NCBI RefSeq assembly: GCF_003663885.1
Contig: NZ_RCCE01000002.1
Span: forward strand, 310,001 to 374,000
Source: Litoreibacter meonggei
Lineage (GTDB): Bacteria; Pseudomonadota; Alphaproteobacteria; Rhodobacterales; Rhodobacteraceae
Length of the DNA: 64,000 nt
Direction of reading: 5' to 3'
The position numbers were made by a program, and so were the translations under genes. How positions within the stretch are numbered: position 1 is the first letter of the stretch; every line of letters begins with the position of its first letter. Positions 34,684 through 44,106 of the stretch are shown here, piece by piece. The notes beneath the pieces are model-generated. The model saw nothing but the letters and a program-made list of their open reading frames with translations, did no database searches and was not told the origin of the DNA.

Positions 34684-35693
34684 GTAGCGCGCAACTTCGT
34701 GTCGTCCATGCGGGGCCTTTGGTCACCATCCAAGACGCCGGGCGTTTCGGGCACATGCGTTTCGGCGTTTCGGCTTCCGGCCCCATGGATCGCAGCAGCT
34801 TTGCCATCGCGAATGCCGCCCTCGGACTGACGGAGGCGAAGACCGGCATAGAAGTCTCACTTGGTGGACTGGTATTGGAGTGCCGGCAAGGAGCGGTAAG
34901 CTTCGCGGTTGCCGGTGGTGGGTTCTCTGTAGATTGCGCTGGCGTTAAGTCGTCATCTTGGACGGTGCAGACCCTCTTTGAAGGTCAGAAACTGATCATC
35001 AGGGGGGGCGCATGGGGGAGTTGGACTTACCTCGTTTTTTCGGGCCGCCAGATTGCCAGAACTTGGCTAGGGTCTACTGCGACACAATCCATGTCAGGCT
35101 TCGGGGGCGGCGCGTTGCGCTCGGGCCAAGATATCGAAATTGAAGATGCACACGTCCGCGATGACCGCATTGGAGACATCCCCTGCCCCGCTTTTGCCCA
35201 ACCCGATGGCACGGCGCACGTGGTTGTCGGCCCGCAGGATCAACATTTTCTGCCTATCTCGGTCGAGGCATTTTTGAGCACGCCCTACAAGCTCACTGAC
35301 GCCTTCGACCGAATGGGCGTGCGTTTGAGTGGCCCGAAGCTAGAGCTGAGCGAAGCGCTCTCAATCCCATCAGAACCAATCTTGCGCGGCTCGGTACAGG
35401 TTTCGGGGGATGGCGTTCCGACAGTTTTGCTTGCGGACCACCAAACCACTGGGGGCTATCCAAAAATCGCGACTGTCATTTCATCTGATCTTGACCGATT
35501 GTCACAAATGCGCGCGCAGGACCGTATCAAGTTTACTGCAGTAACTGCTGAACAGGCCGTAGAAATAGTACGCTCCGAGGCAGACGCAAGGCGCACCTAC
35601 ATCAATGAACTCGCCAAGCCCCGACCAAGCTTGAACGAGCGGCTGCTGCGTGAAAACCTAATTGGCGGCGTGGTAAGTGGAAACGACGACTAG
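34680..35693 (+). CDS. pxpC: 5-oxoprolinase subunit C (biotin-dependent-carboxyltransferase-like)
   Basis: A 337-residue protein: VHAGPLVTIQDAGRFGHMRF, GVSASGPMDRSSFAIANAAL, GRQIARTWLGSTATQ, LSTPYKLTDAFDRMGVRLSG and TVLLADHQTTGGYPKIATVI are typical of PxpC/KipA. It forms a complex with PxpB. It is the last gene of the pxpABC operon and converges on the pit gene; the terminator between them serves the pit side. Confidence 0.95.
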   Translation: MSSAQLRVVHAGPLVTIQDAGRFGHMRFGVSASGPMDRSSFAIANAALGLTEAKTGIEVSLGGLVLECRQGAVSFAVAGGGFSVDCAGVKSSSWTVQTLFEGQKLIIRGGAWGSWTYLVFSGRQIARTWLGSTATQSMSGFGGGALRSGQDIEIEDAHVRDDRIGDIPCPAFAQPDGTAHVVVGPQDQHFLPISVEAFLSTPYKLTDAFDRMGVRLSGPKLELSEALSIPSEPILRGSVQVSGDGVPTVLLADHQTTGGYPKIATVISSDLDRLSQMRAQDRIKFTAVTAEQAVEIVRSEADARRTYINELAKPRPSLNERLLRENLIGGVVSGNDD

Positions 35694-35697
35694 CCAC

Positions 35698-35729
35698 AAA
35701 AAAGGGCGCGGAGCCATCGCCTCGCGCCC
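35698..35729 (-). terminator. Terminator of the pit gene
   Basis: On the minus strand GGGCGCG (with adjoining partial pairing) loops back to CGCGCCC and is followed by six T residues. It lies about 22 bases after the pit stop. The plus-strand side lacks a T-run, so pxpC probably ends differently. Confidence 0.85.
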
Positions 35730-35751
35730 AATCATTGCCGTTGGTCGTTGA

Positions 35752-37239
35752 TCAGACCATGATCGTGTAGATCCCCAAGAATATAATGGCGGAAAGGATC
35801 GCCGCTGCGGGCACCGTAATGATCCAAGCCGCGATAATGGTCATGAAGTGGGATCGGCGGACAAGTTTGCGACGGCGGCGTTCTTCGGTCGCCATGACAG
35901 GACGATCCGGCATAGCCATCCGCGCTTTCTTGATCCGGCGTTCCGCATCCCATTCGCGGAAGAAGCCCACGCCGAACACGCCGCCAACCGCGATATGTGT
36001 CGAACTAACCGGAAGGCCCAGCCAACTGGCCACGATCACAGTAATCGCCGCCGACAACGCCACGCAATAAGCGCGCATCGGGTTCAGCTTGGTGATCTGG
36101 CTGCCTACCATCTTGATCAGCTTGGGACCGAATAAAAACAGACCAAAGGAGATACCGAATGCGCCGATAACCATGACCCAGATCGGAATGCTGACTGCAT
36201 GGGTGAAGTCACCTGATTCCGACGCCTGCACGATTGCCGCCAATGGGCCAACTGCGTTGGCTACATCGTTCGCGCCATGTGCGAAGCTCAGCAGTGCCGC
36301 AGAGACCACTAACGGGATGCCAAACAGAACCTTCAGAGACTTGTTGCGGTTCTCCAGACCCTCGGATTGTTTGCGGATCGTGGGAATCATGATGGCCCAA
36401 GTAACAACGCCAATTGCAGCCCCGATCATCAATGCGGTGGGCATGTCGATCTTGATGATTTTTTTCAGACCCTTGAGCGCCAAATACGCAGCGAACGCAC
36501 CCGCCATAATACCGACCAAAACTGGTACCCACTTGCGCGCCGCGGCAATTTTATCATCCTGATAAATGATGCGGGATTTGATTAGCCAAAGGAACCCCGC
36601 TGCCACAAGCCCGCCCAGAACCGGCGAGATCACCCAACTGGCCGCGATTGCACCCATGGTTGACCAACTCACTGCAGCAAGCCCCGCCGAGGCGATGCCT
36701 GCGCCCATCACGCCGCCAACGACAGAGTGTGTGGTCGAGACGGGCGCGCCGACCCATGTGGCAAGGTTCACCCAAAGTGCCGCCGATAGCAGTGCGGCAA
36801 GCATCGCCCACATAAAGGTTTGCGCGTCGCCCATGCTCTCGGGCGCAATGATGCCTTTGGCGATGGTTGAAACCACGTCGCCACCAGCGATAAGCGCACC
36901 GGCACTCTCAAAAACTACGGCGATTGCGATGGCACCGCCCATAGTCAACGCATTTGCGCCGACAGCCGGCCCCATATTGTTGGCTACATCATTGGCGCCG
37001 ATATTCAGCGCCATATAAGCCCCGAAACACGCAGCGATTATCACGATAAGCGAGTTGTTAGCTTGACCAAAGATCATTGCCGCCGCCAAGCCAGCCAAAA
37101 CGATGAACACAAGCGCAATACTTGGGCCGACAATAGGCCGCGACACGTAGCTGGTCGCCATCTCTAAGTTGGAGTAACGCGCTAGGTCACGATCCAGCGT
37201 TTCTAGGTGGCGTGGATCGCCTTGTGGTTGTTCAGACAT
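35752..37239 (-). CDS. pit: Low-affinity inorganic phosphate transporter (Pit/PHO-4 family)
   Basis: A 495-residue membrane protein with two copies of the PHO-4 signature GANDVANxxGP (NIGANDVANNMGPAVGANAL and FAHGANDVANAVGPLAAI) and about eleven helices. It is expected to move metal-phosphate complexes with protons. A soluble basic segment near the C-terminus (WDAERRIKKARMAMPDRPVM) precedes two last helices. Often paired with a PhoU-like protein; none is adjacent here. It is monocistronic with its own terminator. Confidence 0.93.
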   Translation of the reverse strand: MSEQPQGDPRHLETLDRDLARYSNLEMATSYVSRPIVGPSIALVFIVLAGLAAAMIFGQANNSLIVIIAACFGAYMALNIGANDVANNMGPAVGANALTMGGAIAIAVVFESAGALIAGGDVVSTIAKGIIAPESMGDAQTFMWAMLAALLSAALWVNLATWVGAPVSTTHSVVGGVMGAGIASAGLAAVSWSTMGAIAASWVISPVLGGLVAAGFLWLIKSRIIYQDDKIAAARKWVPVLVGIMAGAFAAYLALKGLKKIIKIDMPTALMIGAAIGVVTWAIMIPTIRKQSEGLENRNKSLKVLFGIPLVVSAALLSFAHGANDVANAVGPLAAIVQASESGDFTHAVSIPIWVMVIGAFGISFGLFLFGPKLIKMVGSQITKLNPMRAYCVALSAAITVIVASWLGLPVSSTHIAVGGVFGVGFFREWDAERRIKKARMAMPDRPVMATEERRRRKLVRRSHFMTIIAAWIITVPAAAILSAIIFLGIYTIMV

Positions 37240-37332
37240 GAATCGTTCCCCAGATTTGTCGGGGGAGTAATCTCTTAAGTCAGTGCCGAAATCAACCGCC
37301 CGAATGCGCGCATGACGGAACTGCTAAAATAG

Positions 37333-37791
37333 TCACAAAGCACGAAATATAGACTTGAGTTCATGTTCACGCACGAGACCGGCTGCGTCGGACGGGCTGA
37401 CCCATTTGCGGCGGCGTTCCCGAGACTCCGGAAAGTCCTCTTTCAGGTTCTCAACCTCGAAGGAATATACCAGCGTTTCGACAGCAACTGGCAGGCCACT
37501 GCTCAGGGTTTTGTCATATGTATAGGTTCCGATAGATTTAGCGGCCATTTGTCCTTCGGAAACTCCGGCCTCTTCCCACGCTTCTTGTCTGGCAGACTCG
37601 GGGGAGCTTAAACCGCGAATGGGCCACCCTTTGGGGATAATCCAACGACCGGTATCACGGCTGGTCACGAGCAGCACCTGACGATCATCGCCCTCGTCGC
37701 GGTAGCATAATGCTGCGACCTGCAATCGCTTTGGACGTTGCAACATCGGGGACAGAAAACTGTCCCAGACCCCGCGAAATAGTTTGATCAT
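37333..37791 (-). CDS. NUDIX hydrolase
   Basis: A 152-residue NUDIX-fold pyrophosphohydrolase. The NUDIX box is seen in GWPIRGLSSPESARQEAWEE followed by AGV (G-x5-E-x7-REUxEExGU form, with Q in place of the usual R of REU). RQVLLVTSRDTGRWIIPKGW before it and YSFEVENLKEDFPESRERRR after it match diphosphoinositol-polyphosphate/Ap4A-type hydrolases often called MutT-like. Substrate unknown. Monocistronic. Confidence 0.9.
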   Translation of the reverse strand: MIKLFRGVWDSFLSPMLQRPKRLQVAALCYRDEGDDRQVLLVTSRDTGRWIIPKGWPIRGLSSPESARQEAWEEAGVSEGQMAAKSIGTYTYDKTLSSGLPVAVETLVYSFEVENLKEDFPESRERRRKWVSPSDAAGLVREHELKSIFRAL

Positions 37792-37945
37792 CAGTGAAAC
37801 CGCTCAAGTTATTTTTATTGTTGTTGCAGCCAACATATTGACTCGAAGCGAAAATTGCAAATCTGGGCCGCTCAGAGAGCCTTGGAGGTCGACAGATTTG
37901 TCGACCAGCCATGGTCTGCAACTACTGATACACGGGGGGCAAAAG

Positions 37946-38022
37946 TGGTGCCCAGGGGCGGATTTGAACCACCGACACGAGGATTTTCAATCCACTGCTC
38001 TACCCCTGAGCTACCCGGGCAC
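37946..38022 (-). tRNA. tRNA-Phe (GAA)
   Basis: A 77-nt tRNA with CCA encoded. Acceptor GTGCCCG pairs with TGGGCAC, D-arm GCTC/GAGC, anticodon loop TTGAAAA (anticodon GAA), and T-arm GGTGG-TTCAAAT-CCGCC. The anticodon stem has one T-T mismatch (GTGGA/TCCTC), which is also seen in other alphaproteobacterial tRNA-Phe genes as I recall them. It lies downstream of yacG on the same strand, after about 110 bases. Confidence 0.97.
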
Positions 38023-38133
38023 CGGGTGTTCGCATAGGGTGTTTACCTGCGAACGTGGGCCTATTTAGGCTAGTGATTTGGTGCTGTCCATAGCGTAGTT
38101 CACGAAAAGTACAAACTCCGGCGCATCAGGCCG

Positions 38134-38352
38134 TTAGTGAGGCTTCGAGCCATCACCGGCTGGGCCACCTGAAGCGATCTCACCCAGTTTTTTCTCCAGC
38201 TCTTCCATCAACTCTTCATCATCGACCGGGTCTTCGCTGGGAAGCGCATAAGCACCCGTCATCCAGCGACCCAGATCAATATCAGCGCAGCGCTTCGAGC
38301 AAAACGGGCGGAATTTCTCGACTGTTTCTTTGGAACAAATGGGACAGCTCAT
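38134..38352 (-). CDS. yacG: DNA gyrase inhibitor / zinc protein YacG
   Basis: A 72-residue zinc-binding protein with the treble-clef C3/C6/C18/C22 ([35 protein letters not shown]). YacG binds GyrB and inhibits gyrase in E. coli. An acidic tail ([16 protein letters not shown]) is normal. The ATG overlaps the stop of the RNase E/G-like gene by four bases. It is last in infA-maf-RNase-yacG. Confidence 0.95.
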   Translation of the reverse strand: MSCPICSKETVEKFRPFCSKRCADIDLGRWMTGAYALPSEDPVDDEELMEELEKKLGEIASGGPAGDGSKPH

Positions 38353-39377
38353 TGGGCCAGTCCTTTCGGTATCGGCAGACGTTCGCGTTTGCGCTGCAAC
38401 TCGTAATGCCCCAGCGGCGTCCAGCCAACCAACGAGGTTTCAATGGGGTCACTACGGAACGCACTGCGCAAGGCGGTTTCAAATTGCTTGCGGTCTTTTT
38501 TCGCCATAGGCGCCAGATCAAGGGTGATCTGCCCCCCCAACCCGCGCAGCCGCAACATCCGCGGCAAAGCCTTCGCCACGGCTAAATTGGCCTTCAAACC
38601 TGCAGCCGGTGAAAAATCGCCGCCCGTGTTCACGTCCACGGCGACCAGTGCGCGGGTCGGCTCTATGAACATGGATGCTTGGCCAAGTGGCACCTCTTCA
38701 CGGTGAAGCAACGCCAAGTCGTCCAGCACGCCATGGGCCTCGAAGCCCTCCACGGTCTCATCCGAATGCGGCCAGTCACGCCATGCCAGATCATGCGGCC
38801 CCTGTGCGTCGACGAGAAGTTCGGGTTCACCCTCGATATCCGCCAAAACCGCATCCGCAAGATCTAGCAGGCTGTCGGCTTCCTCGGCGATATCATCGGC
38901 ATCAAGACCAACCGCGCCCGTGCGCAGAATAACCCCATGCCCTGCCTCAGGTGCCCGCGAGCGGTGCAAAGCCTCCAAAAGCGTCTCGCGCAATTCTTCG
39001 TCGCGGACTTGGCGTGAGACGTTCAACCCTTTCGCACCCGGTGTCACGATCACGCTGCGACCTTTGAAAATCAGCCGGTCGGTGACTGGCACCGCCTTGT
39101 GAGGCTCGGCGTAGGAGGTCACTTGCACAAGCATTGTTGTGCCGGGCTTCAAGCCCTGCGCGCCGCGAAACAAAGCGGTCTGTCCGTCGGGCAAGGTCAT
39201 CATCATGCCGCCCTGCCCTTTAAGCGGGCGGTCGGCCACAGCGCGGTAAATCGCACCCGGTGCAGGTGGAGCATCCTCATCCGGCGCGATCAGCAGATCA
39301 TCCAGAACGCCGTCCACCATGCGTGCGGCGGCTTCACGGCCAGCCAGCTCGCCTAAGACAATCAAAGCCCCCTTCAT
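38349..39377 (-). CDS. RNase E/G-family endoribonuclease, short form
   Basis: A 342-residue protein, short relative to RNase G (about 490) and RNase E. An S1-like beta region (about 37-105, [20 protein letters not shown]) precedes the catalytic region with [20 protein letters not shown] (first catalytic Asp) and [20 protein letters not shown] (second). The zinc-link CPxCxG and the C-terminal scaffold of RNase E are missing. This short form is usual in the alphaproteobacterial infA-maf operon. Role is presumably tRNA/rRNA processing or mRNA decay; specific targets are unknown. Confidence 0.85.
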   Translation of the reverse strand: MKGALIVLGELAGREAAARMVDGVLDDLLIAPDEDAPPAPGAIYRAVADRPLKGQGGMMMTLPDGQTALFRGAQGLKPGTTMLVQVTSYAEPHKAVPVTDRLIFKGRSVIVTPGAKGLNVSRQVRDEELRETLLEALHRSRAPEAGHGVILRTGAVGLDADDIAEEADSLLDLADAVLADIEGEPELLVDAQGPHDLAWRDWPHSDETVEGFEAHGVLDDLALLHREEVPLGQASMFIEPTRALVAVDVNTGGDFSPAAGLKANLAVAKALPRMLRLRGLGGQITLDLAPMAKKDRKQFETALRSAFRSDPIETSLVGWTPLGHYELQRKRERLPIPKGLAQ

Positions 39378-39970
39378 CGCGCGGCCTCATATCCTGCGGT
39401 TTTCAACAATTGCGCGGCTTCGGCCACGGGAAGCCCCATGACCCCTGTGTACGAGCCTTGTATCCACGGGATGAACGCACCAGCGGGGCCTTGGATGGCG
39501 TAACCCCCTGCCTTTCCCTGCCAATCATCAGTGGCAAGATAGGCGTTCAACTCTTCATCCGAGAGGTTCTTCATTTTGACCGCGGTGACCACGTCAGCTG
39601 TCCAAATCCGGTCGCCACGTTTCACCGCCATTGCGGTAATCACGCGATGTCTGCGCCCTGACAGCGACAGCAGAAACTGCGCGGCCTCGCCCGCATCGGC
39701 GGGTTTGCCCAAGATACGGCGGCCCAACGCGACTGTCGTGTCCGCGCATAAGGCCACCTCGTTATCCGCAAGCACCAAAGCCTCTGCCTTGCTGCGCGCA
39801 ATCCGCCGGCAATAGTCGCGCGGCTTCTCGGCGGGCAGCGGGTCTTCGTCTATATCAGGGGGGCGAATGTCGTCCGGGGTGATCCCCAGAGTCGCCAAAA
39901 GCTCCAGCCGCCTTGGCGAGCCGGAGCCGAGCACGAGCCTCAACCCGGCTTCCCGGGTCAGAGCGGTCAC
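39374..39970 (-). CDS. maf: Maf-family nucleotide pyrophosphatase
   Basis: A 198-residue Maf/HAM1-like house-cleaning nucleotide pyrophosphatase that hydrolyses modified or canonical UTP/TTP-type nucleotides. Motifs: [58 protein letters not shown] and [14 protein letters not shown]. It starts at GTG 39970 overlapping the infA stop (GTGA) and its stop overlaps the RNase gene start by four bases. Confidence 0.94.
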   Translation of the reverse strand: MTALTREAGLRLVLGSGSPRRLELLATLGITPDDIRPPDIDEDPLPAEKPRDYCRRIARSKAEALVLADNEVALCADTTVALGRRILGKPADAGEAAQFLLSLSGRRHRVITAMAVKRGDRIWTADVVTAVKMKNLSDEELNAYLATDDWQGKAGGYAIQGPAGAFIPWIQGSYTGVMGLPVAEAAQLLKTAGYEAAR

Positions 39971-40185
39971 TTGAAGCGGTAGTTGATCCGACCCTTGGTC
40001 AGATCATAGGGGGTCATCTCGACCTGCACCTTGTCGCCTGCCAGAACGCGGATGCGGTTCTTGCGCATCTTGCCTGCCGTATGCGCGATGATCGTATGGC
40101 CGTTTTCCAGCTCGACCAGGAACGTCGCGTTAGGCAGGAGTTCCTTCACGACGCCGGGGAATTCGAGCAGTTCTTCCTTGGCCAT
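39967..40185 (-). CDS. infA: Translation initiation factor IF-1
   Basis: A 72-residue S1-fold protein beginning at ATG 40185 ([20 protein letters not shown]). [20 protein letters not shown] and [20 protein letters not shown] followed by [12 protein letters not shown] are typical IF-1. It heads the infA-maf-RNase E/G-yacG operon. The 179-base region upstream (40186-40364) should hold its promoter; I can name no clear elements there. Confidence 0.97.
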   Translation of the reverse strand: MAKEELLEFPGVVKELLPNATFLVELENGHTIIAHTAGKMRKNRIRVLAGDKVQVEMTPYDLTKGRINYRFK

Positions 40186-40364
40186 GTTCACTCCGTTGTT
40201 ATGCCCACCAAACTGCGGGCGTGGCACTAAATGCGCCGGGACTTGAGGGTTTTCAAGGGTTAACTGGGCCTGCGCAGGGCGACATGACGGTTTTGTGGGT
40301 GTTTTGACGCCAGAGATAGGGTTTCAGGTCAGTTCTGACGATCGCCTGTGCCTACAACGCCAAC

Positions 40365-42230
40365 TTACGGGGATTTTTTCCGGTAAATCTCGAATCCGCT
40401 TTTGACGTCAATCAGCTCGTACTGCTGAAAGTGCGGCAAGAACCTCGGATCTTCACTAAAGAACTCAACATAGGAGAAATCGGGGTCGTCGATATAGAAT
40501 GGGTTCTTGTCGACGAGCAACAAGTCGGCCGCCCCGCCCACAAAATCGGTCACCACGTCCGCGCGCGTTTGAGCCAAGACACCCTCAACTGCTAAACAAT
40601 CCGCAGGCTTGGATTTGCACGCGGTACTTTGGAGCCGGTTCAGTGCGCCGGGGATCAACCACAATGCGGGGTAACGGCTTGTCCACTCACCACCGGAATC
40701 CAGAACCAACGGGAAGCTAGGCCAAAGGCTGGAGGAGAACACCGCAAGGCGACGCTCGGCCCCGGCGCTTTCGAGATAGGGCTGAAACAACGTTGTGGCT
40801 GGACTGCGGTACAAGCCTATCCGAGCACTGTTCACGCAAATCAGTCCGAGACAGGCCAACGCCAAAACGCGGACTACAACTGAGCTAGCCGGTCGCGACA
40901 AAACCCAAAAGCTTGCGATGGCAATAAGGGAAAAAGCAGGTGTGATTTGATAGCCGTAACCTGTCCATTGGGCAATGTAGATGATCAGACAGGCAGCGGT
41001 TGCAGCAAAGACGACATCGAACCCGCGGGGCGCACTATCTCGGACAGCAGCTAAAGCCAAAAGCGCAAAGGCGACAATCAACGCCGGTGAGGCAGTTTCA
41101 ATCACGCTCCGCATTGAAAACCCATAGGCACCATAAACCTTGGCCGCCATCGGAACGATGACATCCAAATACTCCGGGTGCCACAGCTTAACCAACACAA
41201 CATAGCCAAGTCCCATGGTAAGCAAAACAAGGTTGGATACCGAAGTCATCGGCCGTACTGAACGCGTTCGCGCACAAAGCGCCACGGTGTTTGCGATGGG
41301 GATCAGCATGAAATGCGGCTTCAGGCATAAACCAATACCTGCAAATACCGCTCGCGCCGCCTCACCCGAACGCGTCGAGTTTACAACGCTGCCACTCAAG
41401 GCCAGACCAAAAACATAAGGCAATAGCACGATTACCAACGTGTGTTCCCGCTGCGCAAAGTCCTGCACAAACGGGACCGTCAAGGCAAAGCAAGCGCCCG
41501 CCAGTAACCCGAGTTTGTGACGCTGCGTCATCTCATCCGTTCGGTGCAATAGCTCCCAAACCCACAACAGGCTTAGCGTAAGCACACCGCAGGTTAATAG
41601 GATTTGCGCCCGAATATCTGCCACGCCCAAGCTATCTGCCACCCATATGGCTGGGGCCGTCAGGTAGAAGTTCAACGGTGGATTCACTTCAACCAGATCA
41701 ACGTACAGGCGCGCGCCTTCCAACCATTTTCGGGTGGCGACCAAATACCAAGCGGTGTCGTGGTTGATAAGTCGGCCCTGTAACACCGCGAAGCACAATA
41801 ACCCGAACCCCATCGCTGCAAACACACCGTGCCAGTATCCTGACTTGCGCGGCACGACCTCAGCAAAGGTCCACATTTTCGAGACGACATAGGTTAATAC
41901 GGGAACACATATCCCGACAGCGATCATGGCAACTGCAAAGGGCGCACCTAAGCTGGTGTGGACGAGATGCGTAATCCCAGCGCTCGACGCCAGCCCAGCC
42001 AATGAGACAAAAAGGAACCGCTGTGCGTGGATGTCGTGATTGCCCACGACCTGAAAGGTGAACCTTGCATGGCCTGCGTAAGACAACCCGAAAGCCGTGC
42101 AAAAACCCAATAGGTTGGCCAATTGAGCGGGCATATCAAGAAGCGACTGAGCTGCTATCGCCGCCAGCAAATGGGCCAGTGTCGCCAGAACTCCTACGCT
42201 GAGGAAACGGTGGACTCGCGCGGTGATCAC
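40365..42230 (-). CDS. GtrA domain fused to a multi-pass glycosyltransferase (GT-C type)
   Basis: A 621-residue membrane protein. The first about 135 residues form a GtrA-like four-helix flippase-type domain (VHRFLSVGVLATLAHLLAAI, FGLSYAGHARFTFQV, VVSKMWTFAEV). The rest has about ten helices with GT39/ArnT-like features: NHDTAWYLVATRKWLEG near 160 and LVEVNPPLNFYL, then a periplasmic C-terminal domain. It would transfer a sugar from a polyprenyl carrier outside the cytoplasm. It starts at GTG, one base into the stop of the methyltransferase gene. GtrA and the glycosyltransferase are more often separate genes. Confidence 0.82.
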   Translation of the reverse strand: MITARVHRFLSVGVLATLAHLLAAIAAQSLLDMPAQLANLLGFCTAFGLSYAGHARFTFQVVGNHDIHAQRFLFVSLAGLASSAGITHLVHTSLGAPFAVAMIAVGICVPVLTYVVSKMWTFAEVVPRKSGYWHGVFAAMGFGLLCFAVLQGRLINHDTAWYLVATRKWLEGARLYVDLVEVNPPLNFYLTAPAIWVADSLGVADIRAQILLTCGVLTLSLLWVWELLHRTDEMTQRHKLGLLAGACFALTVPFVQDFAQREHTLVIVLLPYVFGLALSGSVVNSTRSGEAARAVFAGIGLCLKPHFMLIPIANTVALCARTRSVRPMTSVSNLVLLTMGLGYVVLVKLWHPEYLDVIVPMAAKVYGAYGFSMRSVIETASPALIVAFALLALAAVRDSAPRGFDVVFAATAACLIIYIAQWTGYGYQITPAFSLIAIASFWVLSRPASSVVVRVLALACLGLICVNSARIGLYRSPATTLFQPYLESAGAERRLAVFSSSLWPSFPLVLDSGGEWTSRYPALWLIPGALNRLQSTACKSKPADCLAVEGVLAQTRADVVTDFVGGAADLLLVDKNPFYIDDPDFSYVEFFSEDPRFLPHFQQYELIDVKSGFEIYRKKSP

Positions 42231-42967
42231 TAGGCAGGCTTTCGTTTCCGCAAGATTGCCATAACCGACAGTCCTGCGGGCATACGCACGCGCCCCAGTA
42301 AATGCCGCTCGCTGGAAAAGACATTGTAGAGCGCACGGTTCAATCCCGGCGCCGGCATGGTGTCATCGGGCGCTTCGCTACCAACCAACTTTTTGAGCGC
42401 ACGCATCCCTACCGCCACGGGCAGCAGAAAACTATTAAAGTAGCCGCATTGCACGACCTCGAGGCCAGCGTCCTTTGCTGTTCTGCTTAGGCTAGCTTTG
42501 CAATAGCGGCGGAAATGGTGGTGAGAGACATCATGCTTGGACCATAGCCACTGGAAAGCTGGCACCGTGACGAAGATCACCCCGTCATCGGTGAGATGAT
42601 CGCCAAGCGCGCGCAGTGAGCCGCAATCATCCTCGACATGTTCCAACACATCAAAAAGCCCTACAAGATCATAGCGCTTGCCCTCGAAAGGGATACCTGT
42701 TGGCAACGCTCCAAATGGGATTGTGACGCCAGACTTGGCCTCAGCAGTTGCGCGGGCGTCGTCGTCAAACTCGAACGCATCCACCTCGCCAAATTCAGAC
42801 AACATTTGCAAATTGCCACCTGTGCCGCACCCAGCCTCAAGAATGGCGGCGTGCTCTGGCAACGGAATGATCCGCTGCATGGCGGACCGAATGATGTCCC
42901 GTCGTGCCTTGAACCACCAATGCTCTGCCTCTTGTTCGTTCATGCGGGCGTAAACTGATCTATCCAT
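42230..42967 (-). CDS. Class I SAM-dependent methyltransferase
   Basis: A 245-residue methyltransferase. ATG 42967 is preferred (MDRSVYARMNEQEAEHWWFK), which overlaps the glycosyltransferase gene end by eight bases; upstream in-frame sequence lies in that gene. SAM motif I is AAILEAGCGTGGNLQMLSEF, and motif IV-like LVGLFDVLEHVEDD follows. The EHWWFKARRDII start and HHHFRRY segment are typical of methyltransferases found in polysaccharide and prenyl-lipid-linked sugar clusters. The substrate is probably the sugar or its lipid carrier. Confidence 0.87.
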   Translation of the reverse strand: MDRSVYARMNEQEAEHWWFKARRDIIRSAMQRIIPLPEHAAILEAGCGTGGNLQMLSEFGEVDAFEFDDDARATAEAKSGVTIPFGALPTGIPFEGKRYDLVGLFDVLEHVEDDCGSLRALGDHLTDDGVIFVTVPAFQWLWSKHDVSHHHFRRYCKASLSRTAKDAGLEVVQCGYFNSFLLPVAVGMRALKKLVGSEAPDDTMPAPGLNRALYNVFSSERHLLGRVRMPAGLSVMAILRKRKPA

Positions 42968-43970
42968 TGTGTGCTGTGTCCTCAAAATCACTAGTCGAGC
43001 GGACCACGTATATGGGCCGTCCCCGGACCTCCGCGTAAATTCGACCGATATACTCACCAAGGATGCCGACGGCGAACAGGTTCAAGCCGCCAAACATCAA
43101 GATCAGGATCACGGTCGACGCATAGCCGGGCGTGTCGGCGCCGAATACCACTGTGTAGAAAAAGACGAACGCCGCGTAGATAAACGACGCGATGGACAGA
43201 AGGAAACCGACATAGCTCCAGACCCGCAACGGCATTGTTGAAGCGGATAAGATGCCATCCAAAGCAAAATTCCATAGCTTCCAATATGTCCAAGTTGTTT
43301 CCCCGGCGCGCCGGTTGGGACGCTCGAACGTCACCTCTTGCGCATCGAAACCGACCCAGCTGAAAAGGGCTTTGTTAAATCGGGCGCGCTCGCCCATTTG
43401 GCGCAGAACATCCACTACCTGGCGATCCAGAAGGCGATAATCGCCGACATTCATTGGGATCTTTTGCTCCGCTAATAGATTGAAAATCTTATAGAAAGAG
43501 TTAGCAGTTAGTCGTTTTAACCACGTGTCATGACTTCGATCAATGCGGCGCGCGTTGACGACCTTGGCTCCGCCTTGCCACTTCTCCACCATCTCAGGGA
43601 TCAATTCGGGCGGGTCTTGTAGGTCAACGTCCATCGGGATCGCTGCATCGCCATGGGCGTGCTCCAACCCTGCGCACAAAGCAGCGTCTTTGCCAAAATT
43701 TCGTGAGAGGTTGACCAATCTTACCCGAGGGTCCGCCGCTTGCGCCAGCTCTACAGCAGGCTCGGTCGCATCGGAACTGCCGTCATTGATAAACAAAACC
43801 TCATAGTCGATCTCTGGGCAACTTGTTCCCATGACCTTGGCGATCGTTGCGGTGAATGGGGCAATGCTGTCCTGTTCGTTGTAAACGGGAACGATCAGCG
43901 ACACCAATAGTCGCTTGGTCTGCGCCACGCGGCCCTCTTTTACTTGTTTGGGAAATTTCTCGTACCCCAT
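42960..43970 (-). CDS. Polyprenol-phosphate glycosyltransferase (GT2, DPM1/GtrB-like)
   Basis: A 336-residue GT2 enzyme. ATG 43970 (MGYEKFPKQVKEGRV) has GAGG seven bases upstream. Catalytic parts: SLIVPVYNEQDSIAPF, VLFINDGSSDATEPA, IPMDVDLQDPPELIPEM (the DxD-like DVDLQDP), NVGDYRLLDRQVVD, and two C-terminal helices (WSYVGFLLSIASFIYAAFVF, STVILILMFGGLNLFAVGIL). It should load a sugar onto undecaprenyl phosphate. It is the first gene of the three-gene cassette. Confidence 0.92.
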   Translation of the reverse strand: MGYEKFPKQVKEGRVAQTKRLLVSLIVPVYNEQDSIAPFTATIAKVMGTSCPEIDYEVLFINDGSSDATEPAVELAQAADPRVRLVNLSRNFGKDAALCAGLEHAHGDAAIPMDVDLQDPPELIPEMVEKWQGGAKVVNARRIDRSHDTWLKRLTANSFYKIFNLLAEQKIPMNVGDYRLLDRQVVDVLRQMGERARFNKALFSWVGFDAQEVTFERPNRRAGETTWTYWKLWNFALDGILSASTMPLRVWSYVGFLLSIASFIYAAFVFFYTVVFGADTPGYASTVILILMFGGLNLFAVGILGEYIGRIYAEVRGRPIYVVRSTSDFEDTAHNG

Positions 43971-44106
43971 AGTCAAACCTCAGCCCTTGTGCTGCGCACG
44001 CACAGCGCAACATTTCACCTAGAGCTGATTATCATCACCTAGTTTGGTGCAATTGAGTTTGATAGTGGGTATTTTTGCGGCAACGGAAACAGTCCAAGCG
44101 GCAAGA

